A stretch of DNA of 64,000 bases from Eutreptiella sp. 'Long Island Sound 2002' (GCA_964036045.1 OZ038378.1:161828576-161892575); one strand, 5' to 3'; positions 33,301 through 43,545 are shown, counted from the first letter of the stretch. The notes: generated from the sequence alone by a model not told the origin. Numbers and translations: made by a program.

Positions 33301-34655
33301 GGGGGAGTCTCTTGGCGGAGTTTGGCCTCTGCCTCCTCCATTGCGGCGGCGGTGGCTGCGGCAGCTCGCGCTTCGGCTTCCTCCCGAGCACGAGCCGCCT
33401 CGGCTTCCCGGGCCTGCTGCAGCCGCGCCTTCTGCGCTTCCAACGCTGCCAGCTCCGCCTCCGTCTTGGCCTTCTCCTCAGCGAGCTTCCGTCGCGCGGC
33501 CTCGATGGCTTCCTTCTTGGCGGCGTCCTCCTGGGCCTTAGCCGTTGCTTCGGCGTGGGCCCTTTCCTCCGCCTCCTTCTTTGCCCTCTCTTGGGCAAGC
33601 GCCTCTTCCAGCGCCTTCACCTCGGCCTCCTTGCAGGCAATGGCCTCCTGCGTCCGGCGGGCTTCCTCGTCGGTTGCCCTGATCCGGGCAGCCACTGCCT
33701 CATGGGCGGCCGCAGCCGTGAGACCGGCCGCGATGGCTGCCACTTTCGAGGCGTGGTAGTCCATGCCTCTGCCCCACTCGGTGGCCTCCTCATGGGCGAT
33801 GCCGACGGCGCCCTCCACGGCAGCGTTCTGCTGCGTGGCCCGTTGCCGGGCAACCCGAAGGTTGCAGGGCACCCTACAGACGCGCTCACAGGCGCGCGCC
33901 ACGTCCCTTTGGGCGGGAGCGACGCTGCTGCTGGAGCTGGCCTGGTCGGCCGGCATCCTCCCGCGGTGGGCCGACTCCACGTCGCTGCTGGGGCCTGCTG
34001 AGGCCTGCTGGGGCTTCAGGAGCAGCGGACGGGGCTTGGCCTTGGTCTGCCTGGCGACTCGGATGTAGTCGCCAAGGGTGGTGGAGCCGGGGTGGTGACC
34101 GCCATTGGCCCGTTGGGGACTGGGGGCTGGGGTTCCGCCCTTGGCGCCTTGGGCGGCTTCGGCGGCCAGGGACTCCTGGTATTCCCGCCACCTCCGGTCC
34201 CGCTTCCTGTCCCCGGCGGACCGCTTCTCCTTCCCCGGAGACGCGCTGCTGCTGCCCTGCAGCCTGCGCTCGCTCCCCGGTTCCGGGAAGTTCTTCTCGA
34301 TCACGTCCCACAGGGAGACGTTGATCGAGGCGCCCGACGGGTAGGCGTTGGGGTCCTCGTCCTCCTCAATCCCGTCGGGGCGCAGCCCTTCGCCGGGCCT
34401 GTCCGGCCGGGTCCACGTCCTCCAGCGCTTGCGGCGGAAGCGGTACTCGTACCCTTCCGCCCGCAGCCACTCCTCCACTGCCCGCAGGCGGTCCTCCCCC
34501 ATGTCCTCGCGGAGCTCGAAGCTCCCGGGCATGCCGCCTTCACACTGGGGATTGCTGTGGCGGTAGTGCTGGTCCCACAGCAACCCGCGCAGCATGCGCG
34601 CCGCATGGGGGTGGGGCTGCGGCCACCTCCTACCCGCTTCTTGCCAATTCACCAT
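30351..34655 (-). CDS. gag: Gag of B2
   Basis: A 1,434-residue Gag, long for Ty3/gypsy, from ATG at 34655-34653 (MVNWQEAGRRW) to TAG at 30353-30351. Order: charged N-terminus; long Ala/Glu/Lys coiled coil (about 320-450); acidic segment; Pro/Gly-rich tract of GGRPPGGGGPPG type (about 590-655); second coiled coil (about 655-725); Arg-rich region; capsid-like part from about 938 (PAFMVSKAADAAVWEDL, YDANPLNLDRFLEKLDDW); acidic DDDDDDEPAE near 1250; a zinc-knuckle-like CFVC-x8-H-x4-C near 1305-1320 with longer spacing than CCHC; and a basic Lys/Asn tail. It builds the particle and binds RNA. No stop or frameshift inside. The UAG end is in frame with pol. Confidence 0.9.
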   Translation of the reverse strand: MVNWQEAGRRWPQPHPHAARMLRGLLWDQHYRHSNPQCEGGMPGSFELREDMGEDRLRAVEEWLRAEGYEYRFRRKRWRTWTRPDRPGEGLRPDGIEEDEDPNAYPSGASINVSLWDVIEKNFPEPGSERRLQGSSSASPGKEKRSAGDRKRDRRWREYQESLAAEAAQGAKGGTPAPSPQRANGGHHPGSTTLGDYIRVARQTKAKPRPLLLKPQQASAGPSSDVESAHRGRMPADQASSSSSVAPAQRDVARACERVCRVPCNLRVARQRATQQNAAVEGAVGIAHEEATEWGRGMDYHASKVAAIAAGLTAAAAHEAVAARIRATDEEARRTQEAIACKEAEVKALEEALAQERAKKEAEERAHAEATAKAQEDAAKKEAIEAARRKLAEEKAKTEAELAALEAQKARLQQAREAEAARAREEAEARAAAATAAAMEEAEAKLRQETPPGGSRVETLRKLFEGDASSRMTLDEVDTGSSGSSGTTAHRRRKGKGKTPERPRRPAGGHPQDSDPFFTASDGDERGRRHRQVVAWTGGGVPMEPVGEDEDLPPPYRSSESSETETPRWGDMGEDDDMDFGITKRRPSSDPPRRPGGDPPGPPGGGPSGPPGGRPPSGPPGGRPPGGGGPPGPGGPGGGPPGGPPGDPDDPPGNGDPDTTWRWIVYLRRRVQLLELEVDTGKGEMARISGVAARAQKELDIARAETKSLTNVVSGLQQRLDALEARGSVGSDHPPLESGSSDDGWGPGPGPGRPHAPGGAPRSRPSASAPSLTAPSHHSAGRRNERVPPGSGSEEWRDEWLSADYHNRRAPPRTPVRPRRPAPAPVPIPMAGGRYGGLRDEVPRGDVEWDVGEGEDLDLDLEEFDISPPRGVRREAAERSRRCRDEDAYMDAVRREHFGSAYVEEPRRSHRGSMEEMDVAAVGVRGRGRWEPRSTSRPAFMVSKAADAAVWEDLKDIKPPMYDANPLNLDRFLEKLDDWGLTVTEDLPPADAERYVFKRFRYRLPEVLGELYFVATKEGRIKTLKEAKKWLNEQERVDAPQVAAKRWKSIKLEHDGREIRLRDWRDFRGKYTLFRRNVEDWNEGDEQARLLSMLPEAWIKRVTKEESKRAKSNHTVKMMLPKEYHTNVVAWAKKNVARDVKRHSLRNALLITVSGDREKTAMWRLDDCELSGQTIRLQPILARMSCDEILEWVGEEVLKEYRNLHHTRGLRPGDRDVNYVGEGPGGEDAMDPAGAGGDETLVDDDDDDEPAEVAVCAFVARNLSAGSKPGNWKPLQQGWRKQEKRDPRRIGDPPLSFGEFIRAHPQGCFVCYGRKRGFNHDHRTCPVHKADTEAYKKAHGSKKRAPAGIREAKMEVDKDELAKLMSSVGTELAKEIQEIKRSWVPRSDTKNKENNQNNQNKDKDKKPTRSERRKKGVNDVEAEENTPSSTTEAP

Positions 34656-35082
34656 GGCAGCGGGGGCGTAGTTGGTCTTGAGGTCCTTGACGTGCACTCG
34701 TTCAACTCAACGAACTGGTTGTGGTTGTTGAGGCGGGTGCTGTAGCACTGGATTGGAAGTGCGGCTGGTGCTGGTCAGCCGGTGGTTGTGGAGGTGGTTG
34801 ACGCGGCCTTGCTGGTCGGCCGATGGGACTCCGGGTCGGCCGATGGGGCTGATGCAGGAGTCCTGGTCTGTGCACCTCTTTCACGGTTGCTGCGCGGTCA
34901 GGGCGATGCTCTGGACGGCGCTGCGGGCTCCGTGACGAACTCGGCGCTGTCGCTGAGTGGCGCGGCGAGCTGCTGCGCTGCGCTGCGAGACGCTGCGCTG
35001 CGCTGCGAGCTGCGAACTGCGCCGCGCTGCTCGGGGTTGGTGGCCCCGAGTGGCACGCGAGGGTTGGGTAACCCCGCGGCGG
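34656..35082 (-). other. 5' leader of B2
   Basis: Untranslated leader between PBS and gag ATG. It contains GC-rich GCTGCGCTGCGAG repeats (about 34965-35025) and matches the B3 leader. A TGA precedes the gag frame. Confidence 0.75.
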
Positions 35083-35093
35083 TGAAACGCTTT
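35083..35093 (-). other. Putative self-priming site of B2
   Basis: Minus-strand AAAGCGTTTCA begins at the first base after the 5' LTR. TGAAACGCTTT, its exact complement, lies inside the LTR at 35215-35205 (minus), 122 nt before the LTR end. No TGG tRNA-type site is present. Confidence 0.65.
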
Positions 35094-38061
35094 TGACGCG
35101 TTCCCGTGGGGGGCCGGCCACGGGACGCTGCGGGACACGCGCAAGTGAGCAGGCAGGCAAAGCACTACGCTCACAAGGGCATCAATGCGCTCATGTCATG
35201 TGACAAAGCGTTTCAGAATCCTTGCCACTCTGAAATGAGGGAACGAAAGTATGTACAGCAACACATCAGGATATGTACACATGGGGTTAAGACTGGACTG
35301 GGGTAAGGGCATTACAGGACAATAGACACTCAGTCCCAACTCATATCCCAATCCCAGGTCCGACCCTCTCAGTGGCTGGTGGGGGCGGGGGCTCAAACAC
35401 AACCCATGCCCTGCTCAGTCCGGACCCTGAAACCCTGCCAATGGGGGAGGTGTCCCGCCTAGCCACAGGCGAGTTCCTGGGAACCAAGAGGGCTCCAAGG
35501 TCAACCGACAGTGGCTCCCTATGCTCCCTTAACGGCAGGTCCCAACTCCACTCTGAGCCGGAGATATGGCCCCGCCATTATCCCTCAGGAGTTGGTAGCT
35601 GAGAGTGGGCTGTTTCAGCCCAAACTGAAATTAGCTTGAAAAACTCCAAAATTGACCCCTCGTCCGGACCCGCCAGAGGTAGGGACGAGGCAACTGACCC
35701 TATGCCCTTCGAGTATGAACTCCCTGGAGCCCTCACCCAACCTGGTTCCCTCTGAGGTCCCGGCATCAGGGCAACACGGATGAGTCAAGTGGGGTCATGA
35801 TGCCAAAATCACCAAAATTGGCGTCATTCCCACGCGTGGCTCGCCCGGCCAAGGTAAGGCCAATGGCTCACAGGGTAGGAGACAGGACCTAGGACTTCTA
35901 TCTGAGTGTACCACTTGAATTTAGGTCCGGGCTCCCTGTGGGCTTAGAGAAATGGGGCCGCCAATTGACCACACGGAAGGGGGAAATTGGGGTCCCAAAA
36001 TGGGGTCATTTTGGCTGCTCGAAATGAGCCAAAATTCGGAGTGCTCCCAATAGTATATCTCCACGCCGGCTTGGAGATCGCATCCGTTACTCCATACGCG
36101 ATCCACCGGGAGTCCAACAGAGACTCCCATGCCCTTGGCTCTCAAAGATCTCCATGCCACTTGGCGTGGTGACGATCCCAATTGGGTCCACAAATGCCAA
36201 AATTGCAAAATTGCCCACACTCACTCTGGGCTAGCGCCTTAACGAAGGTGGCTCCGCTTCGCCCACGTGGTGTGTGGACCATGGGGACCATTACCCATAA
36301 CACCCATGTCATATATGGTCCATTGGTCCATGCGTCCGGCGTGCACGAGGGTTAGAACATAGTGCACGGCGGGCAGCAAAAGTGGAAAATTGCTCAAAAT
36401 GGCCAAAAATGCGCACACTCATGGTTGGGGCAAATGAGGCACATGCCCGACTTGGACCGGAGTGTGCCATAGGATTGGTATCAAGTCATATGTGTCCAAC
36501 ATATCTTTTGGGCGTCGCCCAACTCCTCCGGTATTGGGAATGGCAGGGTCGCCAAGTGAGCCCATGATTTGGGATAGTCCCAAATCGCCAACATGGCGGC
36601 CACGGTATACCAAGCCTAAGAGGAGTTAATCGCCGGGTCCAAGATATGTTGGGCACCGAAGTATGTACGCACATAACATACTTGGGTCATGATGTCAATT
36701 GAGCGCAACGTTGAGATACAAGGTCGCCACTTGACATCATGACGGGCCAAAAACGGCAAAATTGGCACAAGCACACACAAAAGTGCCTTGAAAGGTGCAC
36801 AATTATATTATAATATCTTCGGATTGGATCGTGCAATCACTTAATCCTTCTAAACACAATGACTTGACACCAATGACCTTCGATCCCACATATGTGCTCC
36901 ACTTGGGGCGCCTTGAAAGGTTGCGAGCGCTACTTCCCAAGTGGGCACATGAAATTATGGAAAATTGCAAAATACACACCATGCTCCCAACGCATCGCTT
37001 CGGGATCACCACACAAGCTTCCCTTCACGAAGGTTAGGCTTGCAATTGATTGTAGGGAGTATGGAGAAGGGGCTTGCACAATATGAGGTCCATTGGCGGG
37101 TTCGGCTTGGAGTAATGGACCCGCCAAATGGGCACGCAACACAACACATGGCACATACCACATATTGCCCAAAAAGGTAGCTCCCCCCACGATATGTCAT
37201 GCCCCTCCAAGGGCATAACTTTGTGTCAATCGCTCATAGGAACTCAAGGAGAGTTCCTATGCAACACCAACACTTGCGCGCTACACTTGAGAGTTATCTT
37301 AACGCACGCAATGTCATGGCCAAAGAGTTATAACGCAAACTCTACCCTCTTGACCATGATCCATTACACTAGCGCGCACGTGTGGAAACGCAAGGCATAT
37401 AAAGCTTCCTAAATTACGTCGGGAGTATTGTGAATACATCCCACGTTTCCTTATTGTCATTCCTCGCAAGCGGCACGAGATATGACCCTTACAAGTGGCC
37501 TCACGAATCAACTTTGTTTTGCCCATATCTCTGAGTCAAATGGAGGGCAAGATAAAAGGAAGGTTGATTCGTGCATAGGGAAGCACGTAGGTCCACTCGA
37601 AAGAGGTCAAATTAAGTGCGGGGATGTCGAAGTCGAAAATCCGATTTCGACATCCTGAAAAATTCGGATTAAGGTTGCGAGTGTAAGATGTGAAAATTGC
37701 GGAAGCGTCCATGCAGTTCCTGAAGGCTTTGGAGCCTTCGTGACGGATTGCGTTAAAATTTCCATTATAAACAGTTAAACTGGCGGTTACGGTAAAGTCG
37801 CGATCCAACCGCCAGCAGTCAAAACAGTGAATATCAGAACGGAAGCATAAAAATTGACGGAAACAATATGAAAATAAAACCCTGTTGATTCCTGATATTC
37901 TGATATACAAATCTCCGCTGGCGGCGCATCGGTTGCCGATGCGGGGCTTTACGGCACGGAACGGAGCGTCAACGGGCGTCTTCCCTTCCGTACATGGGGT
38001 TAGTGGACCGGAGACCGGTTGTATGCCGTAACCTAGCCATGGGGTTCTGGGTACCGCTTCA
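35094..38061 (-). repeat. 5' LTR of B2
   Basis: 2,968 bp, TG...CA ends, same orientation as 21432-24399. If self-priming works as in Tf1, transcription should start at about 35215 (minus). A weak AT-rich box (TACATACTTT) lies some 30-45 nt upstream of that point. Confidence 0.95.
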
Positions 38062-38065
38062 ATAC

Positions 38066-38510
38066 TTTGGTTTCATTTGATAATAACTCCTCAGGATGTT
38101 TTTGGGACTCGCCAGCCACAAATATTTTTCCCAAGTACCAGTTTACGAAAATCCCCAAAAAAACCATGGCCAAGATAAACACGAACACACGCAGCATCAT
38201 CAGCACGCCAAATCAATACTGCAACACGGTGGCGATCATGTCCTCCAGAGTCCAACCAAGTCAACCAGCAGTAGCTGGTTCAAAAAACAAGCTGTTACAT
38301 CCCTATCAAAAATAGAGACACTCAGAAACAAAATTCGAGAAATCAGTAAACAATTCTCAATACATGAAATCGCCAGCAAAACTAATCTAAATGTCAATCT
38401 GTCGCTCCCGCGACCTCGGCAGAGTCGCTCAGGGCAGAATAAATACAACAAAAAGAGAATTAAAAAATCAGAAATGACCACTAAAACACAAACTGATAAA
38501 TCCTATTACA
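38066..38510 (-). repeat. Element T 3' LTR, main part
   Basis: Continues the T LTR after the B2 insert (38062-38065 is the TSD copy) and ends at ATTACA 38510. It contains about 40 bp (near 38375-38412) that is missing from the other T LTR. Confidence 0.85.
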
Positions 38511-40178
38511 CTCCCCCTCTAAGCCACAACATACTGTCCCACATATGTTGTCGCTGATACAAACCTAAGAGGATTTGCAGTTTGTGACATGTGTAGACAC
38601 TGTGATACCCGACAACACACTGTGCTGTCCCACACTGTGCATATCTGAGTGCAGTGCATGTGAGCCACAGCTGGTGCACAACACACAACCAAACGTGCAC
38701 ACACCAACAAGTGCATCTACGGTCAACTAAGAACTCCCCGGGCCCACCCAGCATGTAACTCGTGTAGAAATGTGTGAAAATGTATTGGGCTCAGGCCCGC
38801 GGTTTAAAACAGAAATACTACCCACACACAGTTGGCTGTCGCTGTGTACCTGATACACATAACTTTCTGGCTAACACTGTATCACTGTGAACTGCAGCTG
38901 TGAACAAAGAGAAAACGCCACAACACTGCAAAACATGGAACTACTGACAACGGGACTACCTCAGTGACATGATATCTACTACAATGTGAGAATGGGGTAG
39001 TCTGGACATACAGCAAGTCACTGTGGGCGTAGTTGTCAACGTGGTGTGGTGGAATAGAAGTGTTTCGGTCGGTTACTTTGTCATATGAAAAAAAAAATCC
39101 CAATTCGAATCTGAGTGCTCAACCCAAAATCCTGATCCACTGGACATAGGCTCACTACCACAGCGCTACATCTATAGAGAGATAGCAGAAACAAAGACAA
39201 AGCCATATATGCATAAGCAAAACACACTGCAAAAAACCTGACTTCAAGCTGTGAGCTCCCGTTAACGTCTGACCTAATTTTCACTTAGAGGCATCAAATG
39301 ATCACGTAGATTCAAGACAGGGCAAACACTGCCACACCACTGTCTGCAGACAAACAGGGAACGTAAGAAAAAAGACACTGGCTTGTCGAACACCAACAAC
39401 AACCAGCAAAAACAGACCAACTCTGGTGCTCATGAGCACCACAAAACAGCCAGCGTCAAGTCTGCCAAAAAACAAAAAAGTAATATAAATTTACAAGTAA
39501 AACTGCGAGTATAAAGTACACATACACACGTGTGCGGGGCTCGTCAGCACCGCACCAGTACTGGTGTACGTAGTACCAGCACTGTGTCTGCATGCAAGAA
39601 AAAACCAAAACTGCGGTCTCACTGCCGCCAAAAATAAACAAGTTGAAATATAAGCAACACGGCCTCACTGCCGTGAAACACCGCGGCCTCGCCGCCGCAA
39701 GAGCACCAATCAAACCAATCAAGCTCTCAAACAGAGCTGTCCAATGCCGCTGAGCCCAAACGCACGCACGCTCCAACGCACGTATACACACTGGAAGTTA
39801 ATCCGAGTACGAACACTGCTTTGAACTTGTTTGCCACAACGAGGCTTCAACTCGAAGGGGATGGCCCTCCATTGGGCCTCCCCAAAGTTGCCGGCGAACG
39901 CCGTTCTCCACGAAGCTTCTGGCCGTCACTGATCTTGTTCTCCTTGTATCTGCAAGGAATGCCCGCCCAGAAATCATCCAACGAAAGGGCCTTGTCCTCG
40001 AAATCGGCAACAGAGCGGAGGTAGCGTTGTGGAACAGCTTCACCTCATAGTGAATCCCCACGTACTGCGAAGAGAGGAGGAAAAAATGAAAAATCCAGCT
40101 TGTTACGAATGCAGCTTTTCCGCTGGTTGAACTCAGAACTCCAGAACTCGGTCGTTGCTCAAGCAAGTCAGAACAGAA
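38511..40178 (-). other. Internal region of element T, with PPT at 38511-38522
   Basis: Minus-strand PPT TTAGAGGGGGAG adjoins the 3' LTR. The remaining 1.65 kb is AT-rich with microsatellite-like CACA/GTGT stretches (38530-38720) and short minus-strand ORFs (for example 39798-40166, 122 codons). None resembles gag or pol and I do not recognise them. Probably packaging and reverse-transcription signals plus filler. Confidence 0.6.
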
Positions 40179-40190
40179 TGTTTTTTGAAC
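40179..40190 (-). other. Putative self-priming site of element T
   Basis: Minus-strand GTTCAAAAAACA follows the 5' LTR end without a gap. The complementary TGTTTTTTGAAC lies inside the LTR at 40434-40423 (minus), 244 nt before the LTR end. The same 12 nt are kept in the 3' LTR (38278-38289). Confidence 0.65.
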
Positions 40191-40615
40191 TGTAATAAAA
40201 CCAGTAATACTTTGGTTTCATTTGATAATAACTCCTCAGGATGTTTTTGGGACTCGCCAGCCACAAACATTTTTCCCAAGTACCAGTTTACGAAAATCCC
40301 CAAAAAAACCATGGCCAAGATAAACACGAACACACGCAGCATCATCAGCAAGCCAAATCAATACTGCAACACGGTGGCGATCATGTCCTCCAGAGTCCAA
40401 CCAAGTCAACCAGCAGTAGCTGGTTCAAAAAACAAGCTGTTACATCCCTATCAAAAATACAGACACTCAGAAACAAAATTCGAGAAATCAGTAAACAATT
40501 CTCAATACATGAAATCGCCAGCAGAAGAGTCGCTCAGGGCAGAATAAATACAACAAAAAGAGAATCGGAAAATCGGAAATGACCACTAAAACACAAACTG
40601 ATAAATCCTATTACA
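40191..40615 (-). repeat. 5' LTR of element T
   Basis: 425 bp, starts TGTAATAAAACC and ends ATCCTATTACA on the plus strand, with TSD GGACA at 40616-40620. It lacks about 40 bp relative to the 3' LTR. Confidence 0.9.
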
Positions 40616-42914
40616 GGACAAGATGATCCGCATCGCCAGGGTCGCCGCGGGCGCACAGAAGGAGCTGGACATCGCCAAGACGGAGATGGTCAAGATCGCC
40701 AAGGTCGCCACCGCCGCCCAGAGGGAGCTGGACATTGCCAGGGGCGAGGCCAGGCTGCTGAACAAGGTCATCAACGGCCTGCAGCAGAAGTTGGACGAGC
40801 TGGAAGGCCGTGGGAGCGTCGGCAGCGACCACCCACCCCTGGAGTCTGGCTCGTCGGACGACTGCTGGGGACCTGGACCAGGTCCCCAGAGAGAGCCCAC
40901 GCCCCCGGCGAAGCCCCCAGGAGTCGCCCCAGCGCCAGTGCCCCCTCTCTCAGCGCCCCCTCTCACCACAGCGCGGGCCGCCGTAACGAGCGCGTGCCGC
41001 CCGGTAGTGGCAGTGAGGAGTGGCGTGACGAGTGGCTCAGTGCGGAGTACCACAACCGCCGTGCTCCACCGCCCCCGACGCCCCGCACCAGCCCAGGAGC
41101 CAATCCCAATGGCTGGCGGGTGTTATGGTGGACTCAGGGATGAGGTCCCCAGAGGGGACGTGGAGTGGGATGTCGGCGGAGGTGAGGAAGACCTGGAGGA
41201 GTTCGGCATTACCCCGCCATGTGGTGTACGACGGGAGGCCGCTGAACGCAGCCGCCGGCGCCGTGATGAGGAGGCATACATGGAAGGAGTACGGCGTGAA
41301 CATCTAGGTTCAGCCTACATGGAAGAACCACGGCGTAGCCACACGAATACCGTGGAGGAGATGGAAGTGGCGGCCGTGGGAGTCCGTGGGGGACGCCGAT
41401 GGGAACCTCGGTCGACCTCGCGGCCGGCGTTCATGGTCTCTAAGGCCGCGGATGCCGCCGTGTGGGAAGACCTGAAGGACATCAAGCCCCCCACGTACGA
41501 TGGCAACCCCCTCAACCTCAACCGCTTCTTGGAGAAGCTGGACGATTGGAGGATGACCGTCACTGAAGACATGGATCCCGCAGATGCGGAGAGATATGTC
41601 TTCAAACGGCTCAGGTACCGCCTGCCGGAGGTGCTCCAAGAGGTATACTTCATGGCGACAAAGGAGGGGAAAATCAAGACCCTCAAGGAAGCCAAGAAGT
41701 GGCTCAACGAGCAGGAGCGGGTAGACGCTCCGCAGGTGGCTGCCAAGCGGTGGAAGTCCATCAAGCTTCAGCATGATGGTCTGGAGATCCGCCTACGAGA
41801 TTGGCGGGACTTCCACGGGCAATACACCCTCTTCCGCCGCAACGTGGAGGACTCGAATGAGGGTGACGAGCAGGCCCGCCTGCTCTCCATGCTGCCGGAA
41901 GCATGGATCAAGAGAGTCACCAAGGAGGAAGCCAAGAGGGCCAAGTCCAACCACACGGTCAAGATGATGCTCCCCAAGGAGTATCATACGAACGTGGTGG
42001 CTTGGATAAGGAAGAACGTGGCCCAGGATGTCAAACGGCACTCCCTGCGGAACGCCCTACTCATCACTGTCACGGGCGATCGCGAGAAGACCGCGATGTG
42101 GCGCCTTGATGAGTGTGACGTGAGCGGCCAGACCATCCGTCTGCAGGCCATCCCGGCGCGGATGAGTTGCGACGAGATCCTGGAGTGGGTTGGAGAAGAG
42201 GTACTCAAGGAGTACCGGAACCTCCACCACACCCGCGGGTTGAGGCCCGGCGACCGTGACGTCAACTACGTTGGCGAGGGGCCTGGCGAGGAGGCTGCCA
42301 TGGACCCAGCGGGAGCCGATGGTGATGAGGCTCTTGACGACGATGACGACGACGATGAGCCTGCCGAGATGGCCCTTTGTGCCTTCGTGTCCTACAGCCT
42401 GAACGCGGGGAGCAACCGGGGAAGCTGGAAGCCCCTGCAGAAGGGTTGGAAGAAGAAGGAGAAGAAGGACCCCCGCCGCATTGGCGACCCTGCGCTGTCC
42501 TTCGGGGAGTTCATACGAGCTCACCCTCAGGGCTGTTTCGTGTGTTATGGGAGGAACAAAGGGTTCAACCATGACCACCGGACACGCCCCATCCACAAGG
42601 CCGACACCGAGCCCTACAAGAAGGTGCACGGGTCGAAGAAGCGTGCACCCGCGGGTATCCGGGAGACCAAGGTGGAGGTCTCCAAGGACGAGCTCTCCAA
42701 GCTGATGTCGGTAGGGACCGAGTTGGCCAAGGAGATCCAGGAGATCAAGAGGTCCTGGCTTCCCAAGTCGGACGACAAGAACAAGGAGAACAAAGGGAAC
42801 GACAAGAACAAGGACAAGGACAAGAAGGGTAAGAAAGGGGGAAAGAAGAAGGATGTCAACGAGGTTGATGCGGAGGAGAGTACCCCTACTACCACCACAA
42901 CCGACGCCCCTTAG
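40616..42914 (+). pseudogene. gag: B4 gag, fragment 3 (coiled coil, capsid-like part, zinc knuckle)
   Basis: Resumes B4 gag after T (the first 5 bp are the TSD). It holds the second coiled coil (with a repeated KxAxVA..AQxELDIA unit), the Arg-rich region, the capsid-like segment (PAFMVSKAADAAVWEDL, YDGNPLNLNRFLEKLDDW), an acidic run and a Lys-rich tail, ending in TAG. The zinc-knuckle-like motif CFVC-x8-H has lost its last Cys (CGC Arg at 42585-42587, where B2 has TGC). Otherwise about 90% like B2. The reading is intact from 40623 to 42914. Confidence 0.88.
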
Positions 42915-42959
42915 CGGAGCCCCTGCAGCCAAGGGCCCCAGCTAGGGTGGTCGCAGGAT

Positions 42960-43545
42960 GGTGTCGTGTTTTTGTGGCCTGAGTGGTCACAGGTAGGGCT
43001 CCATACCCTATTTTGAGGGTGCTGGACTCAAAAAAGCGTGTTTTGCAGTGTTTTGGAGCAAATGATCAAGGGTTCCGGAGCCACCATCACCAAAAAACCG
43101 CTTTTTTTGCCCAAAAAATGCCATTTTTTGGCCCAAAACAGCATTTTGGGGGCATGAGTGGTCAGTTGTAGGGCCCCATACCCTATTTTGAGTGTGGTGG
43201 ACTCAGAAAAACGTGTTTTGCAAGGTTTTGGAGCACCTTATCGAGTGTTTGGAGCCGTCATCACCAAAAAACCGTATTTCTTGCCAAAAACAAACACGTA
43301 TGGTTTGAGCTATACAAAAGCTGCTATTCGCAACTAGGTGGTGAATGTCATATTTCTCGGATACGGCCGATTTTAGATGGAATCAAGCCTGCATTGTCGA
43401 TCTAGGGGCTGGAAAATTTCCAATTTGGAGGGTGGGGGGGGGGGCTAATTCCGGAAAATATGCTCTTTATGGTATAATTTGACAAAAAAAGTAGTATTTC
43501 TGACTGTAGCTGGTTTTGGGATTTTTGGACCCCATAAAATCCTAG
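42960..43545 (+). repeat. Insert between B4 gag and pol with a 175-bp tandem duplication
   Basis: B2 has only a short linker at this place. Here about 590 bp are added. The first part contains two copies of a unit starting at GAGTGGTCA (42981 and 43156, period 175 bp), sharing CATACCCTATTTTGAG and CATCACCAAAAAACCG. The second part (about 43330-43545) is AT-rich with a G-run near 43430-43442. There is no gene and no clear terminal repeats or TSD. It separates gag from pol. Confidence 0.7.

Larger units (their letters stand above)
21432..38061 (-). mobile_element. Element B2: full-length 16.6-kb Ty3/gypsy chromovirus
   Basis: Complete B element on the minus strand: 5' LTR 35094-38061, self-priming PBS 35083-35093, leader, gag 34655-30351, pol 30260-26541, integrase tail with chromodomain 26540-25905, long 3' tail, PPT 24411-24400, 3' LTR 24399-21432. 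Both LTRs are 2,968 bp and differ at scattered sites (roughly 1-2% by eye). The TSD is ATAC, or AATAC if the terminal A is counted. It is not autonomous: RT has FVDG in place of YVDD and the integrase catalytic core is deleted. Confidence 0.95.
21412..40615 (-). mobile_element. Element T: non-autonomous LTR retrotransposon, split by B2
   Basis: A minus-strand element of about 2.6 kb without its B2 insert. Its 3' LTR is 21412-21431 plus 38066-38510, the internal region 38511-40190, and the 5' LTR 40191-40615. Ends are TGTAA...TTACA. The TSD GGACA at 21407-21411 and 40616-40620 sits in the B4 gag codons for GKDK. The internal region lacks any recognisable pol domain. B2 has inserted 20 bp into T's outer LTR end. 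Confidence 0.85.

Noticed and set aside
39456-40166. Two minus-strand ORFs (111 and 122 codons) inside element T as genes.
   Set aside because: No recognisable motif, no conservation evidence, and T is flanked by features of a non-autonomous element.
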